DNA of 22,452 nt from Anaerolineales bacterium (GTDB taxonomy: Bacteria; Chloroflexota; Anaerolineae; Anaerolineales; Villigracilaceae), in the NCBI GenBank assembly GCA_016928525.1, contig JAFGKO010000356.1, forward strand, positions 1-22,452, written 5' to 3'. Below the pieces are notes generated by a model, which ran no database searches, was not told the origin of the DNA, and worked only from the letters and a program-made list of their open reading frames with translations. A program made the translations under genes and the position numbers. Position 1 is the first letter of the stretch, and every line of letters begins with the position of its first letter. Below, in pieces: positions 20,544-22,452 of this stretch.

Positions 20544-21947
20544 TTACTGCAACAACCCTCTCGCAAACCGCAAAAACGCCTGCACGTCGTTGAAATTGGT
20601 GACCAGGCCTACTGAAATCCGCACCGCGCCGGAGGCCTTGCCGTCAATGCAATGACGGAAGTCGTCAATGGACAGGCGCTCTTCGTGATCCGGTTGCGTG
20701 AAGCAGACGTCCAGTTCCACGCGCGAGATGCCCAGCGCGATCTCACCCGCGCCAGGGTTGCAGAAGCAGCCCGTGCGCAGCGAGATGTTGGCCTGGTTGG
20801 CGACAGCTTCGATGTCACGGTGATCGATAATCTGGCCGTCTTTGTTGTAGAAGTTGACCGTCACTGCGCCGCCGCGCCCCTCGGTATAGGTCGGCCCGTA
20901 GACGCGGGCCAGCGGCTCGCCGGTGGAGTGTTTCATCAGCGTCAGGTGGTCGAGCAGCCAGCCGGTCAGGCAACGCACGCGCTCGTGGATCACGTCGTAG
21001 CCGATGGATTCGATGTATTTGAGTCCGATCTCGACGGCGGGTATATTGAGATAGTCCACCGTGCCGTCTTCGAAAGCGGCTGCGCCATCGGCCATGTAAT
21101 ACTTGTGGCCCTGCACGGAGGCGACGGTGATGGTTCCACCGGCGAACCAGGGGCGGTGTAGTTTTGCCAGCGCACCCTTACGGGCGACCAGCGCGCCCAG
21201 GCCGGTGGGATATCCAAACATCTTGTAGAACGAGATGGGGACGAAATCGGGGTTTACTGCTGACAGGTCAAGCCGGTTGGTAGGGACGAAGGCGGCCGCG
21301 TCCAGTAGCACGTCCCAGCCCGCATTATGCGCCCGCTCGACCCACTCCAACGGGTGCTGCACGCCCGAGAAGTTGGATTGGGCCGGATAAGCGAACAGGT
21401 TGCGATTCCCCGGTTTGGCCTGAGACAGGTACTCGTCCAGTTGTGAAGCGTCCACGCGCATGTCCGGGAGCGCGACCGGGATATAGGTCACCTCGGCGCC
21501 TCTGACACTGGCAAATTCCCGAATCCCATTCACGGAGTTATGATTGTCAAACGTCAAAAGGTAGTGCCCGCCGGGAAAGGGATACGACTCGCCCACCAAC
21601 TTGAGCGCGCCGCTGGCGTTGGGCGTGAAGATGCACAGGTATTCCTCGGGGTCAGCATTGAAGAACTTGAGCACGTACTCGCGCGCGTGCTCCACCAATT
21701 CGGTGGCGGCCAGGGAAGTGGGGTTGGATGAGTGCGGGTTGCCAAAGATGTTCTCGCCAAGCAGCCTCTGGTGTTTGCGGATTTGCGAATCGGCGTAGAG
21801 TCCGCCGCCGGTGTAATCGAGGTAGACGTGCTCAGCCAGGTCGAGCCGGGCGTAGTCTGTGGCGCGCAGTTGGTCAATAGCTTCGGTGGTCGGGTAGCTG
21901 GGATAAGCTCTCAGAAACCGGATGAGTTCGGGTTGGGTATTGGACAT
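20544..21947 (-). CDS. Class V aminotransferase / cysteine desulfurase homologue, MOCOS-like
   Basis: A 467-residue PLP enzyme of fold type I. The opening (HVYLDYTGGGLYADSQI near 40, NPHSSNPTS near 70, then YLCIFTPNASGALKLVGE) is like the N-terminal domain of molybdenum-cofactor sulfurase (MOCOS/ABA3). Further PLP-site residues are His136 in the DNHNSVNG segment, Asp216 in LLDAAAFVP and the Schiff-base Lys242 in ISFYKMFGYPTG. Cys394 and Cys396 in RTGCFCNPGA are candidate persulfide-forming residues. It lacks the C-terminal MOSC domain of eukaryotic MOCOS. AGGAGG four bases before the ATG fixes the start. It stands alone, with a repeat element after it, so its sulfur acceptor is not evident. 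Confidence 0.88.
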   Translation of the reverse strand: MSNTQPELIRFLRAYPSYPTTEAIDQLRATDYARLDLAEHVYLDYTGGGLYADSQIRKHQRLLGENIFGNPHSSNPTSLAATELVEHAREYVLKFFNADPEEYLCIFTPNASGALKLVGESYPFPGGHYLLTFDNHNSVNGIREFASVRGAEVTYIPVALPDMRVDASQLDEYLSQAKPGNRNLFAYPAQSNFSGVQHPLEWVERAHNAGWDVLLDAAAFVPTNRLDLSAVNPDFVPISFYKMFGYPTGLGALVARKGALAKLHRPWFAGGTITVASVQGHKYYMADGAAAFEDGTVDYLNIPAVEIGLKYIESIGYDVIHERVRCLTGWLLDHLTLMKHSTGEPLARVYGPTYTEGRGGAVTVNFYNKDGQIIDHRDIEAVANQANISLRTGCFCNPGAGEIALGISRVELDVCFTQPDHEERLSIDDFRHCIDGKASGAVRISVGLVTNFNDVQAFLRFARGLLQ

Positions 21948-22088
21948 GCTGCCTCCTACGCTTATTTTAACCCGATATTGAATTCAAGTGAGAAATGGAA
22001 TTTGAAAACGAAAATTTGGCTTTGGTCCAAATTGGTTATGCCTAAACACAACGGACGGCCACACTGAATGTGACCGTCCGTCATTGTT
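21948..22088. terminator. Spacer with a terminator-like hairpin (22051-22081) after the HEAT-repeat gene
   Basis: ACGGACGG (22051-22058) pairs with CCGTCCGT (22074-22081); after one mismatch the stem continues CACA/TGTG to a five-base loop. Outer AAACA / TGTTT bases could extend it across small bulges. It lies 8 bases beyond the stop codon of the HEAT-repeat gene and on that strand is followed by TGTGTTTAGG, a short T-rich run, so it may be its terminator. The rest of the spacer must hold the promoter of the cysteine-desulfurase gene, but no clear one was seen. Confidence 0.55.
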
Positions 22089-22452
22089 TCAAGGCGAAAT
22101 CATTTTTTCTTCCCCCTCAATCTTTTCAATCAACTCCTTCGCACGCTCACGTAGCCACAGCGTGGGGTCATTCTCCGCACGCTCTCGTAACAATGACAAG
22201 GTGTCTGGATGGTCAGGCCAATATTCTGCAAGTGCATTAACTGCCACTTCACGCACCAATTTATTCGAAGAAGCCCCGAACATTTCTTCATAAGAATATA
22301 TTCCTCCTGGCACTGGCGACTCGTCGTTAACTGCACGCTCTTGCAGGAGCGGCAAGGTTTGGGCATCCTCGCGATAGTGTTCTGCCAGCGCCTCTACGGC
22401 CGCACCTCGCACATCAAAATGCTCCGATTTCACCACCCATTCCTGCAAGAGC
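22089..22452 (-). CDS. HEAT-repeat protein, C-terminal fragment (runs off the window)
   Basis: About 120 residues of the C-terminus are present; the reading frame stays open to the window edge with no start codon needed. The sequence is a degenerate repeat of roughly 31 residues: VRGAAVEALAEHYREDAQTL, a linker, LLQERAVND, then an insert, VREVAVNALAEYWPDHPDTL, LLRERAENDP and a last helix RERAKELIEKI. This is the HEAT/Armadillo-like pattern that often forms the C-terminal part of larger proteins, including NACHT or STAND ATPases in cyanobacteria and Chloroflexota. Everything upstream of the repeat is outside the window, so the full function is unknown. Confidence 0.8.
   Translation of the reverse strand, partial: LLQEWVVKSEHFDVRGAAVEALAEHYREDAQTLPLLQERAVNDESPVPGGIYSYEEMFGASSNKLVREVAVNALAEYWPDHPDTLSLLRERAENDPTLWLRERAKELIEKIEGEEKMISP

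Noticed and set aside
1..22452. tRNA, rRNA, CRISPR array, prophage or insertion sequence
   Set aside because: No CCA-ended cloverleaf, regular spacer-repeat array, integrase or transposase was recognised on either strand by eye; a tRNAscan or CRISPR search was not possible.

Overview
The window looks like chromosomal DNA of an uncultured Chloroflexota bacterium, most likely class Anaerolineae. The reasons are the overall look of the proteins (KimA-type permease, VWA-FHA plus membrane PP2C pair, Thr/Pro-rich 'TNTP' tails), Shine-Dalgarno sites mixed with apparently leaderless starts, and intergenic dispersed repeats of kinds I associate with that group. The taxonomic call is inference; no rRNA or tRNA gene was seen. 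No phage, integrase, transposase or CRISPR array was seen.

Layout. 66-1904 (+): KimA-like potassium/amino-acid permease. 1963-4128 (-): DUF2277 protein, two unusual inverted-repeat elements, holB (DNA polymerase III delta'), and just upstream of it a HEPN/minimal-nucleotidyltransferase pair of toxin-antitoxin type. 4137-4348: repeat-rich spacer. 4349-8245 (-): maf, a PbpC-like lipoprotein class B penicillin-binding protein and rsgA in a tight operon. 8246-8529: repeat-bearing spacer with a 16-bp inverted repeat. 8530-15002 (+): xpt, a HIT-domain protein, guaA, a polytopic membrane protein, a signal-peptide/VWA/transmembrane/FHA protein and a transmembrane PP2C phosphatase, mostly with overlapping or near-overlapping ends, closed by a strong bidirectional terminator. 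15042-17261 (-): SulP transporter fused to STAS and cyclic-nucleotide-binding domains. 17353-20352 (-): divergent PlsY-like protein, tiny membrane protein, HD-domain hydrolase, ABM-family protein, YwbE and an acidic protein of unknown function. 20379-20542: dispersed repeat. 20544-21947 (-): MOCOS-like cysteine desulfurase homologue. 22089-22452 (-): C-terminal end of a HEAT-repeat protein that runs off the window.

How the genes fit together. Xpt makes XMP from xanthine and GuaA converts XMP to GMP, so the start of the plus-strand operon is a two-step guanine-nucleotide salvage route with a HIT nucleotide hydrolase between them. The second half of that run encodes a membrane module in which a cytoplasmic FHA domain sits beside a cytoplasmic PP2C domain, suggesting Ser/Thr-phosphorylation signalling; however both the VWA metal site and the FHA phosphothreonine pocket look degenerate, so this pair may act as a scaffold plus phosphatase. 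The kinase is not in the window.

The most worthwhile leads are: the VWA-FHA/PP2C module; the HEAT-repeat tail at the right edge, which may belong to a NACHT/STAND-type protein; three inverted-repeat elements that share one architecture (two inverted 11-bp odd-length palindromes 44-54 bp apart) but not their sequence; a KimA homologue with Gly where the family has a key Asp; and a PlsY-like protein that has lost hallmark acyltransferase residues.
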